64,000 bases of DNA from Paraphysomonas bandaiensis. Its lineage: Eukaryota > Chrysophyceae. Positions 9,677-22,249 of this stretch are shown here, piece after piece; positions within the stretch are counted from its first letter, which is position 1; the number at the start of each line of letters is the position of its first letter. The notes beneath the pieces are model-generated. The model was not told where the DNA came from. It was given only the letters and a program-made list of their open reading frames with translations, and made no database searches. Location of the stretch: assembly GCA_965644295.1 (NCBI GenBank), contig CBFFRP010000234.1, forward strand, positions 62,001 through 126,000, in the 5' to 3' direction. The translations under genes and the position numbers were made by a program.

Positions 9677-11770
9677 TGCAATCCTGCATGAAGATTGTTG
9701 GACTGATGGGTGTTTCAGTGCACTGGCGTTATGGTGACCGAATTTAGGCGATTTTAGGGTAGGTAGGGCCTTTTTTGCATAAAACCCACACTTTATAGAA
9801 ATTTATAGAAGTGAAAACCCTTGTATTGGGTGTTTTTTGTGATACAATGTGGTGATATAGCTAAGAGTGCGTCAGGATTTCAACCGATTCGTTGCGTGCA
9901 AGAAGATCGTATTCAGCTGAGCGGCATTCTCTAATCGGATTAAGGCCTGGAATGATGGACACTGAAGATTGAAACTTGCACGGGCCGCAAGAAGCAAAGG
10001 AAGGGTTCATTTCCTGAAGTGGAGGAAAAACTTATTGAGTACATTAATTTTGGTTGGAGCTGATTCATCTGCAAGAGGACTGTGCATAGGTTTACAAGAT
10101 TAATAAGCAATGGCATGTATTGCGAGGTTGAAGCGAGTAAGAAAATACATGGAGTCAAGCAGATGAAAGACAAGGAGCGTGTAGCAATTATGTAGTTGTG
10201 AATATGCTTCTACTCTTTACCACTAGTTTGTTAAGACTGCCTCCGAATTGACAAAAGTTGCTCAGAGAAGTGCACCAAATCTTCGTCACAATCAAATATG
10301 CAGCACTTTTCTCGGTGCAGAGATATAACTCTACACTATAACAGCGCTATGTTGTAATTCTATGTTATACAGCTGTCCTGTGTAGTGAAGTGTTAACAAC
10401 GCATTCCTATCTAATAACAACGCTTGTCACATAGTTATTTATCTGCAATGCGATTATAGAATTTTCCAGCCTTAAGCACTATACATTGTTAAATTGTAGT
10501 GTAGAATACGGAATCTTAAATAATAGTGGAACTTCTGAACATTCTCATGTATCCTCAACAGTCAAATCTTTACAGTCTAGGAAAGAATATCACAACAGTA
10601 TCAGTTGAAGATACTGTCTATGTCGACCTCAGGTTACCTGTGGTACGAGAGTCTCGGCTTACCGGATTTTGCTACGGCTGCGTAAGTCATGGAATTCACG
10701 TACACTGATAGGTATCACAACAATTCGAGACGTAAGATTAGCGCCTGTTTTAAGTTTAGCGGTTCCAATTGTGCATTTGACGACTATTTGGTCTACGCTT
10801 GGGGATCCCACAAGGATTTCGACCCTGCTTTCATGATTATGGTTGATGCGTTGCTGGATGCGGCTTATCCCAAATTTATTCAGGATGTAGGTGGCAGTTG
10901 GCTGTCCAGTTCGTAAGACAGCTATAGGATATATATGCAATATACACAGTATTTAGTGTAGTGCATGTGTCCTGTGTAATTGGAGTCTTTCGACTAGGAA
11001 CCTATTTTCTTATCTTCTTGCTTTATTCTTTACCTTTCTAAGTAATCCATATAGCTAATTGACTGATCTGCCCTCTGTTCGAAATTGCTCATTCTTAACT
11101 AGATCTCAGACAGAATTTGTCGTTAGACTAGATAGAGTAATGAAAATCGATTACATGACTTGTGACAAAGAACACAATCTCATTTTGTTCATTTTGTTCG
11201 ACGCATAATCTCCTACATATGTGAAACTCTTGTTACTAAACATATTTTAAAAGATCAAACTATTTCAGTTTCTCAATATCATCACAGCATTTGTACATCA
11301 CCATATTTCACTGTATTCTCGTACATTGTCTTTAAGTAACACACTGAATATCCTAGAATATAATCCATATTCTAACACCCTCTGCGAACTTAGGGCTGCA
11401 GGGTACTTGGGAGCTTGTATTTCCATCAGGACCGGTGGTTGTTAACAAAATTTCGTCAAGCCTATATTCTCGGGAAAATATTTTACTGCTTTGTACGAGG
11501 ATTTAGAATCTCATAAAATACTATTTCTGGCTATTGACTAAGTTAGATTTCATTCCTTTCAGTGATCCGAGGCTTCAAAACTGAGTTTTGCATAAAAAGG
11601 ACTTCATACAGCAGAAAAAAAAGTAGTTATTACCTCTCGCAGACATAGTATATAAATACTTATTCCTTCAACTTAAGAACTACACTACGACAAAAACAAC
11701 ACAACATAAACGACAGATTTTAACTCGAGGTAAATATAAGCCCAGACATTTCAGGTGAAATATCTGACAC
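9677..11770. other. Intergenic spacer with a transposase relic
   Basis: Apart from the pogo-like fragment at about 9980-10063, I see no supported gene. Bases 10659-10940 are open on both strands, but neither product resembles a family known to me. Confidence 0.5.
9980..10063 (+). pseudogene. Fragment of a CENP-B/pogo-type transposase helix-turn-helix
   Basis: The frame reads TGRKKQRKGSFPEVEEKLIE followed by YINFGWS and a stop. Basic residues followed by FPEVEEKL(I/V)EYI is the usual look of the second DNA-binding helix-turn-helix of pogo/Tigger-type transposases. No intact transposase surrounds it, so it is a relic at best. It lies about 300 bases upstream of the open 5' end of the NTPase gene. 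Confidence 0.4.
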
Positions 11771-12985
11771 CTAGTTTTCAAATGCCATGTTCGTGATGAG
11801 GGCTAATCTTTTGGTATTTACAGCAGGAGATTTCTCAGCAACTCTCTCGAGTATTCGCGAACATTCATGACGGTTAAACAGCTTTCTTGTCTCAAGAAGC
11901 TGTTGCCGTGAACCTGAGTGGTTGCGGTCAATACCAAGTATATCCGTTTTAGCGATTTCCACAGGGGCATCACTGTACCCCATGCAATGGAGCATTTCCT
12001 TTGAAGATCGTCCTCTTAGAGAGCTTTCCACACCTTTAAGAAGATTTAGCGTACGTTCAAAGTTGTGTGCATTCTCCAGCCGCTTGACGTTCTCCTCGTA
12101 TGTCGAATTTGCAATTTCTTTTCCAAATACATGTACATTATCTTTGTGACGCTTAAAGAACTCTTCCGCAATTACTCGTTTAGCAACTTTCATCTCTTGC
12201 GGATCAATTACACCGTTCCCATCGAAATCAAACCTTTTCGCTAGTCGATAATCCTCCTGGCTGACCCATCCGTCACCATCCTGCCACCCAGAGTTAAGCG
12301 GGTATTTCGCACAAAAACAACGTACAATATCAAAGCTAGCATGTGGGACACAATTTTCTCGTCTTTTTCGCAGCATTTCCGATCGCGTTTTGCTAGGTGG
12401 GATGTTGTTGACACTTGGATCCATTAATACAGATCTCAACGGCACTTCCTGTAAAGGATGACTTTATACCGTACCAGTATGAAATGTACATACCAATGAC
12501 GAACGAGGACGAGAATAGGCATTATATTTCCCCAAAGAGAGAACCTCCTTCTTTACAGCCTGTCGCTTGGATTCAGCATGCTTTTCTTGCATTCTTAATA
12601 AGATTTCTTCCTAGATAAATCACAGTTATATAGATATTACTTGACAGTAGAAATATAACCGTAGGTATATCGGAGAGCGGTGTGTCTATCCTCCCACTCG
12701 AACGAGAGGTTATAATATCAGATCTTCCCGATAGTGCAGGGACTTTTCTTGCTGACTTTTTTATAGGGGACTGTGGAAGTTGCTGTGGCAGATAAGAGAG
12801 GCAGTATAAGGCATAGTACATACACTCATATCTCTCGCTTTCAAATGACTCCGCGAACTCAAATTTGATGCTGTCGTCGCTGGCCTTTGGATGGGAGTAA
12901 GAGTAGGAGGAGTCCCATTAGACCTGGTGCTGGGGTTAGGAGTATTGATTTTACCGCTCGGAGCACGGCACTTGCGATTTATCAT
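11771..12985 (-). CDS. EF-hand protein, 359 aa, four exons
   Basis: Exons 12985-12824, 12782-12660, 12610-12494 and 12448-11771 join in frame through phase-0 GT-AG introns of 41, 49 and 45 nt. The N-terminal 95 residues are S/T/P-rich. A short coiled-coil-like stretch follows (EEILLRMQEKHAESKRQAVK). The second half holds a paired EF-hand-like segment, DGDGWVSQEDYRLAKRFDFD continuing GNGVIDPQE, with good calcium-loop spacing (D-x-D-G-N-G-x-I-D-x-x-E). A conserved-looking basic block, KTRSEMLRKRREN, precedes it. I do not recognise an exact orthologue; the style resembles flagellar or axonemal EF-hand proteins. The start chosen is the ATG at 12985. Confidence 0.8.
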
Positions 12986-13629
12986 AGTGACAATTAGCAA
13001 GACTGATCACAGTACTGTCTAATTGCGGTTTGTTGCATGCACCACAGGAAAGATATCTCGTGTATATGTAAATATACGTGGGCAAACCACCCCTTACTCC
13101 ATGACTATGTAAAGTGATTGCACGCAGCGATGATCATACTCTCCTGCCATCTCACACACAAAACGTTTCATGTCCACAATATGGTATACCATAAACTACG
13201 ATTGTATACCCCGTATTCTCTTCCCCGTATTCACTCCGTATGCATTTTTGCCATATTTTTTCATAACTTGTCTAGATATCCGGATATTCCAATATAATTT
13301 GAATCATTTTCAAAAAACAGCTATTTTATAGATATATCTCTGCTCAGTATTTAAATGTAGGAATGTGTATGTAGGAATGTATACTATACTATACTGCTGT
13401 ATATGTAGTGCGTATATCTGGTGTGCCATTGTTTAAAAAATAAGTACCTCACCTCACATACTGTTGATTGCAGTCATCTGTTGCCATCAACCGCATCTAA
13501 CACTCACTGTTGGCGAATTCGTAGACTTCCTGCATAGGATCTTACCTGACATCGCCTGCACAGGCCCTCATTATTATCTATATCGAGAACAATGAGCCGC
13601 TGCTGATTTAGTCACGTATCAGATTTGCA
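12986..13629. promoter_or_regulatory. Divergent upstream region of the EF-hand and NEDD1-like genes
   Basis: This 644-base gap lies between two head-to-head starts and contains no credible exon. It is AT-rich with TATA-like runs, but I cannot assign a promoter element. Confidence 0.35.
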
Positions 13630-15745
13630 ATGACGTTCTTGGCAACCTGTTCAAATAATCTGAAGCTTTGGAAATTTGAGGAACCTAATAACCTCCCTCT
13701 CTCTTCATCCTGTGTGTTTGATGGGTCGCGGAAGCTGACAGAGCTCTATTCAGTGTCGTGGAATCACAACCAACAGGTCATTGCCGTTGGTGGAAATGCC
13801 CCACATATCTTCTTGGTTCAGTCCAGTACTGGACAAAAACTGTCTACTATTCCGTTTAATAAAGAAGAGGACCACCTTCGAGAAGATGTCTCCTCATTAT
13901 CTTTCTCTCATAACTCACGTTATCTTGCATCTGCTATGTCTGATAGTGTTTTAATATGGGACCTCAAGAATCGCAATGTCAAAAGTACTCTTCGTGGGCA
14001 CAGAGATAGGGTTAACGTGTGTTTGTTTTCCCCGGAGGGCTGGTTAATATCGGGAGATAGTCGTGGGGCCTTACGGGTGTGGGATGTGAGTAAGCGCACC
14101 TCTACTCCAGACCTTATCCTCCCATCTGGCTCTACTGCTGCTGTTGAGGGAATACAATTGTCGCCAAGCACCACCAGACAAATGTGTGCGGGATATAGCT
14201 CTGGTTCAGTTGCCCTTTGGGACCTCGAGAGCACTTCAGTTGTTAAGGTAGTTGAGGGGGTGCATGCTGGCCCCGTCACAGGACTCTCCTACTCTCCCCG
14301 AAACTCCAGGCTGATTGCTTCTGCTGGCAAAGATGGGTATGTGCATCTTCTTGACCTCTCTCTCTCCACAAACACTGCGCCAACTTATGCAACTTCTATT
14401 GCTGTTAAAGAAGCTGTCACTGCGGTGTCCTTCCACGAGAGCTCTTTGTACACGGCAGTAGGGACACAAAGTGGATACGTGTACGTATATGACTGGAGGA
14501 ATAGCAGTAAGCCCGTCACTCAGATGCCTGCACACAATCCACATGCGGTGTTTGCTGTAAGCTTTCAGGTAAGCGTGGCGGTTGTCGTTAACAGTTCTAT
14601 ATAATATTTCTAACTAGAAAACTCCTCCACCTCCCCGGTCTTCTAAAAATTCAGCGGCAAGCTCCGCCCAAGGACTCAAGAATCCAAGTGAAACCACTCG
14701 CCCAGAACCTTTGCATGTCCCGTCTATGTCTTCAACTGGGACGCGTGTTGATGCAGATCGAGTATCTATGTCTTCCACAAGGGCACGAGATAATGCAGAT
14801 CGGATAGTGGCGTCTTCAGTTGACGAACGCGTTAGTGGAGACCGTGTGCCATCTTCAACAGAAAGGCAACAATATTCAGATAACGTGTCTACATCATCAC
14901 CGGGAGTTCGTAAGAGTCCAGGCCGTACTGTATCGTCTACAGTGGAGACACGTGTTAGTAGAGACCGCATGTCAGCTTCTTCGACCGAAAAGCACGATTA
15001 CTTAGCTCATACAAAGACCTCATCCATGGAGACTCGCGACAACGCTGACCATGTGTCGAATTATTCTGGGGAACGTGAGAATACAGATCTTGTAGGCTCA
15101 CATCAAAGCTCACAACGCCCTACCGTTGCGCGTTCTGTCGATTCCCGGGAGAATATTTCTGGAACTCATCGAGCCGATGAGATAAGAACCACTCCTAAAC
15201 GGGAACCAACCTCGGAGCCTGCTCACCTTGAAATGAATGCTGATAGTGGTGGCGAGAAGTATGTTCCCAACAGATATCGATCTGACATTGCTGATCGAGT
15301 TTCAAGGCTAGCAGATAAATCCTCTGTGTGCTCTGAGTCAGTGGTCTCGCGACAAAGTGCTCGTAGTCCTTCCCAGTAAGACCGGCTGAATTTTAGTAAA
15401 ACTAATTTGTTATATTTCTATTGCAGGCGCGACATATCGGAGGTAGAGGATGGCATCCGGAAAGCAATTAGGCCAGTATCGAACCAACAACTAAATGAGG
15501 CACTGGAGTTGCTGAAGTACGATCTGCACAAAGAGTTTCAGGGTATCATTCGGGAGCAAGTGCGTCAATTTGCTATTGCAAAGGTCATTCATCATACAGT
15601 TTATGTGGTCATCCGTTTGTTAATGTGAGCAATGTAGGAAGAGACGGCTGCTCAGATTCAGATGCTATCAAAGCAATTGCACGATGTTCTAGAAGCTAAC
15701 AAAGAGTTACGTGCTGAAAATGAACGATTGCGACATATATATTGA
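13630..15745 (+). CDS. NEDD1: NEDD1-like WD40 protein (gamma-tubulin complex adaptor)
   Basis: Exons 13630-14568, 14618-15375, 15427-15583 and 15638-15745 give 653 aa; introns are 49, 51 and 54 nt, all GT-AG. Residues 1-313 form WD40 repeats (examples SVLIWDLKNRNVKSTLRGH, GALRVWDVSK, GSVALWDLES, GYVYVYDWRN). A long S/T/R-rich disordered region with repeated blocks of the type STxxRVSxDR follows (about 320-560). The C terminus is a predicted helix and coiled coil (LKYDLHKEFQGIIREQVRQF, then LSKQLHDVLEANKELRAENE). WD40 plus a C-terminal helical gamma-tubulin-binding domain is the NEDD1 plan; NEDD1 brings gamma-tubulin ring complexes to spindles and centrosomes. Identity is by architecture and C-terminal similarity. 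Confidence 0.85.
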
Positions 15746-16929
15746 TTCGTCTTGTTAGGATTTAGATATTCTTGTATGTGTAGTGTAATATTGACTGCTA
15801 GTTTCTGTGCAGAATATGTAAAACTCGTAATCACACTTACTGACATAAGTGCTCGATATATGCAAGCATTTCGAGGAGGAGATATATGATAGCATATATT
15901 CGTATGGATAAAGTATGCCGTTTTCAATCTAATAATACGCCTAAAGTTGAATAGATACATGTAGCAGATATGGAATTGCCAGGCATGCTGACGTTTGTGT
16001 AAAGTAAAGCAGTAAGTGTTGATTAACCTATGGAGCTAAACAATGCATAGATCCATGCGTATTCTTTGTGTATGGCGCCAAGAAAGATTCAGTGAGATCC
16101 AGCTTATACCTGCGTAGTCCATACATGACTACGAGATGCCCAATTTAATCATCGCGAAGGAGAACACGGGTGGTGAGTCTAGCAGAATCTTTGTGCGGTC
16201 TCTCTGATCAGTGGGTAGGTGGATGGCTGAGTAGAGCACGCTCAAAACTCTTAGCATTACATGTGGTGTACCAGTGATCCTACAGAATGGTCTTTGGTCA
16301 CACTGTCGGAATGCAGTGGATCTGATTTCAGCTATAAATGAGTAGATGTTGTATTATAGGTTACCAGTAAGATAATAGACAAACTTGATATCAGTCAGTT
16401 GGATAGACAGAATCACTTCTAAGTTTATCTATCAATTACAATTCAGATCTCATGAATTCTACAATCATGAGTTAACAGTTCAACACAGGTAATCACGATA
16501 TACAGCCACTGTTATGATCCCATTGTGCAGCTTCAGTGTAGTTTCATTCAGAGCCTTTGAACTAACAGCGAGGCTTACTCGTGGAAGGGGAATAGTTGCA
16601 CCAACACGGTGAACAGCCTTGTATAGAATCGCTCAGATGGCAATCGTCCAAATCCAATTGTAGCACTTTAGAGCCATATGATTGGTTATATCTTCATAGA
16701 GAGCAACCGCGAGCACTAAACTGAAAAATAAAATGTTGACGAAACAAAAACCAGAATTCGCTTTTCATTCGTTCGTTCGCTGTATGCCTGGATATACGGC
16801 AGTGAGGAGTAAAGTACGTATGACATCTCGATCTGCGGGAGTGTGTGTGGTCTCATATCAACATAGAAGAGACATATGTGTGTCTGATTGCCACTGGAAG
16901 AACAAATGAATTAATCACCACCTGCTAAC
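15746..16929. other. Intergenic spacer
   Basis: About 1.2 kb with no credible exon, no RNA gene that I can support and no clear repeat. Confidence 0.5.
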
Positions 16930-18551
16930 ATGAGTGAGATGGATGAGCTTGTGGGGTCGACCCCCTTTAAGCGAATTTCTCGATCTCAGATGAGCGAAAT
17001 CGAGCAATCTTTATTTCTGGTAAGTTGAGTGTAGCCCATCTGCTGTGTGTGTTATTCATAGCACTCTTCAGGTTCCATCTCGTAACGACGATGACAAAAG
17101 TAGAAGCAAGAAGCTCTTATTTCGTATCGTTCAGGCGTTGCACAGTTGTGGTAACTTGTCATATAAGACGGAAGACACCGTTCAGACGGTGGCGCGGTCA
17201 CTTGATATGTACGCTGTTTGTTCCGTTTACCCGGTCACTGTTAGTATTACTTTTAATGAATCTTCTGTTATGAGTCCGAAGAACACAGAAACGTATGTGT
17301 TTCGCATTGCTCGGGGAGTAGATTGTTCCAAGCACCAACAACTGGATGAATTGTGTACTCAATTAGAGTCTAGGGACATTGACGTATATATGGCAGAGAG
17401 AAGACTAAAAGAAATAGAGGAATCCCAATCAATGTGAGTTTATCTTTAATTTGCTATTTTCTATGCAATGTCAATCATGAGCTGGTTGTAGGTACCCGTG
17501 GTATGTCATAGCCGCAGCTCACGCACTCGTATCTGCTGCAGGTTCTGCACTATTTTACAATGGCGGATTGCTTGATGCTTCTATTGGATTTTTTTTGGGG
17601 CTCGCAGTTTATGTTGTTAACAGAATATGTGCTCTGGCAGAAGGTTTACCGCAGATAGAGTGTTTTTTGTCCGCATTTATTGTAGTTTGTCTGTGCTACT
17701 TCATCAACGAGTTTATCGTAACAGGATCGTGCGCGTATGCTCAAATTTTTGGAGGAGTTGTATGGCTGCTACCAGGTTTCACTATCATTATATCTCTTCT
17801 AGAAATATTCTCCAATTCAATTGTGTGTGGGTCTGCAAGACTTGTGTATGGCGTGTCTCTGGCTTCTCAACTTGGTTTCGGTATTGTTATGGGCTGTGGA
17901 TTTCTGTATCCTGAAGTAAACATTCCTGACAGCTTTCAGCACGGGTGTGTTAGTCCATTTCCCACTATAGTGCGTGTTTTAGTGTTGCTTCCAATAATGA
18001 GTATTTCGAATGCTATTTTAGTAAATACATCCTATCGCCACTTATTTTTGATCATTGCTGTTTGCCTGTGTGGTGAAATGGTTGGGATCTTGATACAATA
18101 CGTGGATATTAGTAGTGCCTTCAAGGATAACGTTTCTTCCACGCTTGGCGCTATTATAGTGACCATCGCAGCGCGTGTTTGCGGGGGTAGGCACTACTAT
18201 GTCTTCCTAGTTAATGGTATGCTTATTCTGGTCCCTGGTGCCGTTGGGGTGAAGGGTATGTCGGATATGTGGTCCGGAGATATGCTTGGAGGAATTAATT
18301 TTACATTCAAAATGTTCATGGTTGGTGTATGTCTTGCGATAGGAGTTTTCATGGCCCTGATTCCTAAAGCTCGATGGTTCAAGTGCTGTGGACGAACCAA
18401 GGGTAAGTATTTTCCCATCGCAGAAATGAAGAGTGGTAAAATAAGAATCTTGCGAGCATCCTCGAATGGCATACCCGAAGATGAAATATACGACGGCGAC
18501 CTTGTGTTGCAGCACTTGGAGTCCCCTCATGATATGAGAGGATACGTATGA
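16930..18551 (+). CDS. ThrE-like threonine/serine exporter family membrane protein
   Basis: Exons 16930-17019, 17072-17433 and 17492-18551 give 503 aa; introns are 52 and 58 nt. The N-terminal cytosolic part (about 40-150, LLFRIVQALHSCGNLSYKTE, SVYPVTVSITF) matches the ThrE N-terminal domain (DUF1212). From residue about 152 there are around ten hydrophobic spans, forming the ThrE plus ThrE_2 (DUF3815) membrane part, with GGVVWLLPGFTIIISLLE and NGMLILVPGAVGVKG as paired P-G-containing segments that suggest an internal repeat. Bacterial members export threonine and serine; fungal and protist members are mostly uncharacterised, so the substrate here is inference. The C-terminal 60 residues are charged and cytosolic. 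Confidence 0.88.
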
Positions 18552-20496
18552 CAGAAGAGACTATACTTGTACATACATTTTATTAGCAATTCAATGTTCT
18601 AATTTGGCACAGCAGTGTACACGTGTGTTAGTCTATATAACTTCTGTTGAGATAGGAAAACGTTGTATTTTTTCTTATGTTTTGGTATTCCTACAATTTA
18701 AACAATGAATGAATCATCATGTTTTATACAGTTCGAAATAATAATGTCGTAAAATCGTGTTGTATCTACTGCGACTCTACAATCCAACTGTATGTATGTG
18801 TGTAGGCCATATAGGCAAACTAAGGCATTCACTCACACCATATAGCTATGCAGTATATATTGTGCTTCTGCTCCAAGTTGCCAATAAACACACGTCAGAA
18901 AGTTTAAATGCAATTGAAAAAAGCTTTGCTATTTAAAAAATACTCATAACAGTACCCCAAGATTAGCAGCCAATTCGTAGTGAGAAACTACAATGGTTTC
19001 TAATACGTAGAATGTCTACGACAGAAAATATCCCTTAAATTGTATACTATATATAGTACATCGTACATATCTAGTGCAATCTATCAAAAGCTGGATGGTA
19101 ACTACTGCATGGCCCATACAATGGGTTTCTTATAGGCAAGTTATAATAGTAAACCCGAACTGATCAACCATAAAATAAAATATTTGCATTTAATAATCAT
19201 TCAATACTTAAATATCAAACCTCGTGAAATCTATTTTCCACTTTTTGATATTACCACGAAGGTAATAAGGAGGCAATATATATCGTTCCACATTCAAAAA
19301 TTTTAACCGATGGCGAAAAGCCGCACTCAAAGCTTGGACAAGAGACGATACTCCTTATCCGTAGTAGAGGTGAAATTTTAGTTTATTCTCATGATGCTGA
19401 ATGCCTAACATATCCAGAATGTACATAGCTAGTTACAGCATGCTCGCTGCAAATGTTGAGATCTGAAGATTCTATATACTTGCAATTGAGTGCAGTATTA
19501 TGTGAGATGCAAGGATCGAAAGATATATATGTAATTAGTACATTATATATTGTGTAGTATGAAACTGAAGTGGAAGTGGGTGACTATGCAGGATACGATC
19601 ACTGAGTGTGTGGTTTGTACACTATAGTAGTAAATGAATGGTGTTGAACACATCGAACACAACTTAGGTTCTTTATCATGTAATGTTTATAATTTCATCT
19701 TATCATTTGAGAATAGTAAACCTTAGCAAATAACGTCAACTTCTGATAGCAAAAGAAAATAGGTGCTCCTATTAAAATTTAGAAAACTAATGAAAACTCA
19801 GTGTTTTGTTCCAAAAATCAATGGGATCTAGACATAATTTTAGGGATTGGCAATTGCACTAGATTAACTCAAAACAATAATCTTCCAAATTTCAATAATA
19901 TCTAAAACAAATGCACCGTAACCACAGAAGGATACTGAGAGAATAGCAGCTTCGAGGTATTGCAATTCATACACATATGAGATAATGAATGTAAAAAATT
20001 GTATTTGCACCAGGCTTCTTATTATTGCCTTTAGCATCATCGTCGCATTTATGTACAGCACACTTAATCTCTGCAAGTGCACCTGATTTGTTGAATGATG
20101 TGTGTATGATATATGATATGAGCCACGTAATCCTGACACGCAAGACGTAACCCAAGAACCCTGAAGGGAGGGTGTCACTGCTTCAAATCATATTCAGCAT
20201 CAGATGTGGTTCTTGAAGTTGTTTTGAAGTCCTGGTTAAGAAAATCTATCACTTCCACTGACATCATTATGATCTTTTACATCTGGTGGAGGATGGAATA
20301 CAACTTGAATTGTTTGATGGTCTACTTACTATACTGTTACACTGATGTATAAAAAGTAACTCTTATATTAATATTAGTAAAAGTAAATATATATATAATA
20401 ACCACAGAGAAACAACAAAATCACAAGAAGAAAGCGACTATAACTTCATAACGGCATATGTAGCATTACAAAAAACAAGCGGTTCGGAGGAGTCTC
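18552..20496. other. Intergenic spacer
   Basis: About 1.9 kb of AT-rich DNA. Short open frames at 19864-20178 on the minus strand lack family resemblance. A small hairpin (TTACC-ACGAA-GGTAA) lies near 19251-19265. Nothing else is supported. Confidence 0.5.
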
Positions 20497-21435
20497 CTAG
20501 CTCAGGCAACAGCTCGCGAATACGCCGTACTTCTTCCTGCGTTCCCTACGTTTCGCAATTCTAATGTTTTCTTCTATGTGTACTTTCTGAATGATCGCTG
20601 CACTGTGTCGAAAGTTCTTCATGAACCCCTGCGGCAGTGGAGGTCTCACTTCAAGCACCCACTTCCAATAAGTATCTTCATCTGTGCCACCAGGTTCGGC
20701 GGGAATAATTTTCTTGATAACGGTTCCGCATAGAGGGCAGTTCACATGCCCCTTAGGATGTTTGTTTGCATCTTCTAAAGACACGATGACTTCACTGATA
20801 ATGCAACGCCGACACACACAGCGATGCTGACATGGATAGAGTACATCGTCGGGGGCATGCCGATGACACAGTACACATTTCACATTCGACTTTGGGTCGG
20901 AATACGGGCGTTGTATTTGATATATTTTTGAGAGACCGATGTAATCTTGCTGTTTACCACCTATAAGTGTCTTTCCCTCATTCGTAGACTCCAGCGGTGA
21001 CTCTCTATGAGAGGGCAGCGAACCCGGCCCATCATCATCCCTAGATTTCGTCTGATCGACACCATTATCGTTAGTAGGGACCACTTTCTTGGATTGAACT
21101 TTAGATGGTAAACTTAGAGCTTTCAACTTTAACTTCTTTGGGGCACTAACATTAGGTTTGTCATTCAGTGGAGAAGATGTTGTCGTCGCTGGGGTGTGAT
21201 CATCGCTATCTTTCATATCCACATCAGCAGCAGCATACTTTACATGAGGGTGAAATCCCCCCGGTGGTTGAAAGAAGTGACTGGGTGCGGTAGAAGGGCG
21301 ATGAATAGCGTCATGTGACGGTACTTCCCACTGCGTCTCACCACTCTGCATATTGTAATAATACGGAGACCCAGACACTTCATCATAATGCTCTGTCCAA
21401 CCAGATGGAAGAATACACGGCTCTGATATATTCAT
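20497..21435 (-). CDS. WW-domain and RING-finger protein
   Basis: Single exon, 312 aa, ATG at 21435. A WW domain occupies residues about 10-41 (LPSGWTEHYDEVSGSPYYYN, then TQWEVP) with both signature tryptophans and the terminal proline. A RING-type zinc finger follows at about 186-237: CVLCHRHAPDDVLYPCQHRC, VCRRC, then CPLCG. The region between is S/K/D-rich and disordered. The C terminus is basic. WW domains bind proline-rich peptides and RING domains recruit E2 enzymes, so an E3 ubiquitin ligase is the likely role. The substrate is unknown. The spacing of the RING cysteines and histidine supports a functional domain. Confidence 0.85.
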   Translation of the reverse strand: MNISEPCILPSGWTEHYDEVSGSPYYYNMQSGETQWEVPSHDAIHRPSTAPSHFFQPPGGFHPHVKYAAADVDMKDSDDHTPATTTSSPLNDKPNVSAPKKLKLKALSLPSKVQSKKVVPTNDNGVDQTKSRDDDGPGSLPSHRESPLESTNEGKTLIGGKQQDYIGLSKIYQIQRPYSDPKSNVKCVLCHRHAPDDVLYPCQHRCVCRRCIISEVIVSLEDANKHPKGHVNCPLCGTVIKKIIPAEPGGTDEDTYWKWVLEVRPPLPQGFMKNFRHSAAIIQKVHIEENIRIAKRRERRKKYGVFASCCLS

Positions 21436-22249
21436 CTATTTACAAATATATACAACTGTAAAGACAATAAATCAGCAGTGTGCAGTGATGTTATCTCATC
21501 ATCGAACACAGCATCATATACATATTCTTCGATCATTCATACATCAAATGAGCACCCGGCATGTCTAATCACCACGTAGGTGTGGATTATCAAGGACTCC
21601 TATGCTGCTCCAATAATCAGTTTATACTTTTCACTGCTGTCTGTCTCTTCTTCCTCTACACATACATGTATGTATATGAGATCTTTCGATGCATGTGTCT
21701 CATATGTATGTATGTATGTATGTATGTATGGAAGTCAACAAAACTGCTACTTGTCTGGTAAGAGTTCTGTTGAGTACAGATAATACAGACCGTAGTACTC
21801 CTAAATCTGCCGAAAAAACAGAGTGCTACAAACCCCCTGTTTTTGGAAAAAAACTGCTATTCCCGCCCAAAACCCAAACAAACGAAGTACCTCTAACGGC
21901 TTCCATACTTCACTTGTGCTTTACAGTATTATCTATAGCATAGGTATGTATGTACTGTACCGGTGGATGTCTCTGTACAAATACATACAATCCATCATAT
22001 AGGAGTATACTCTACACTTCTATGTGTCTGGTATCTAGCTGTAGTTAACAACCAGAAGATTACACACCTCACGGGCCCAGTTTAGATAGTGATAAGACTA
22101 TCACACACAACAGTGTGTTTGTGTATCAGGAAACACCGGTGAGAGGGGTCTGTACAGCTATCAGATAAACGATACATTAATATCAAATAGAACGATTCCG
22201 TATGATAATTATCGTCCTCCTCTAGTCTTTATAGTGTGGATTGGATTGT
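21436..22249. other. Divergent intergenic region with a short TATG run
   Basis: It separates the WW-RING gene (-) and the kinesin gene (+). It contains a short (TATG)n run at about 21703-21729. No supported exon. Confidence 0.5.

Noticed and set aside
10659-10940. Overlapping open frames on both strands (75 and 93 codons)
   Set aside because: No family resemblance, no splice context, and openness on both strands argues for chance.
21689-21943. 84-codon plus-strand frame over the short TATG run
   Set aside because: Begins in simple sequence and has no splice or family support.
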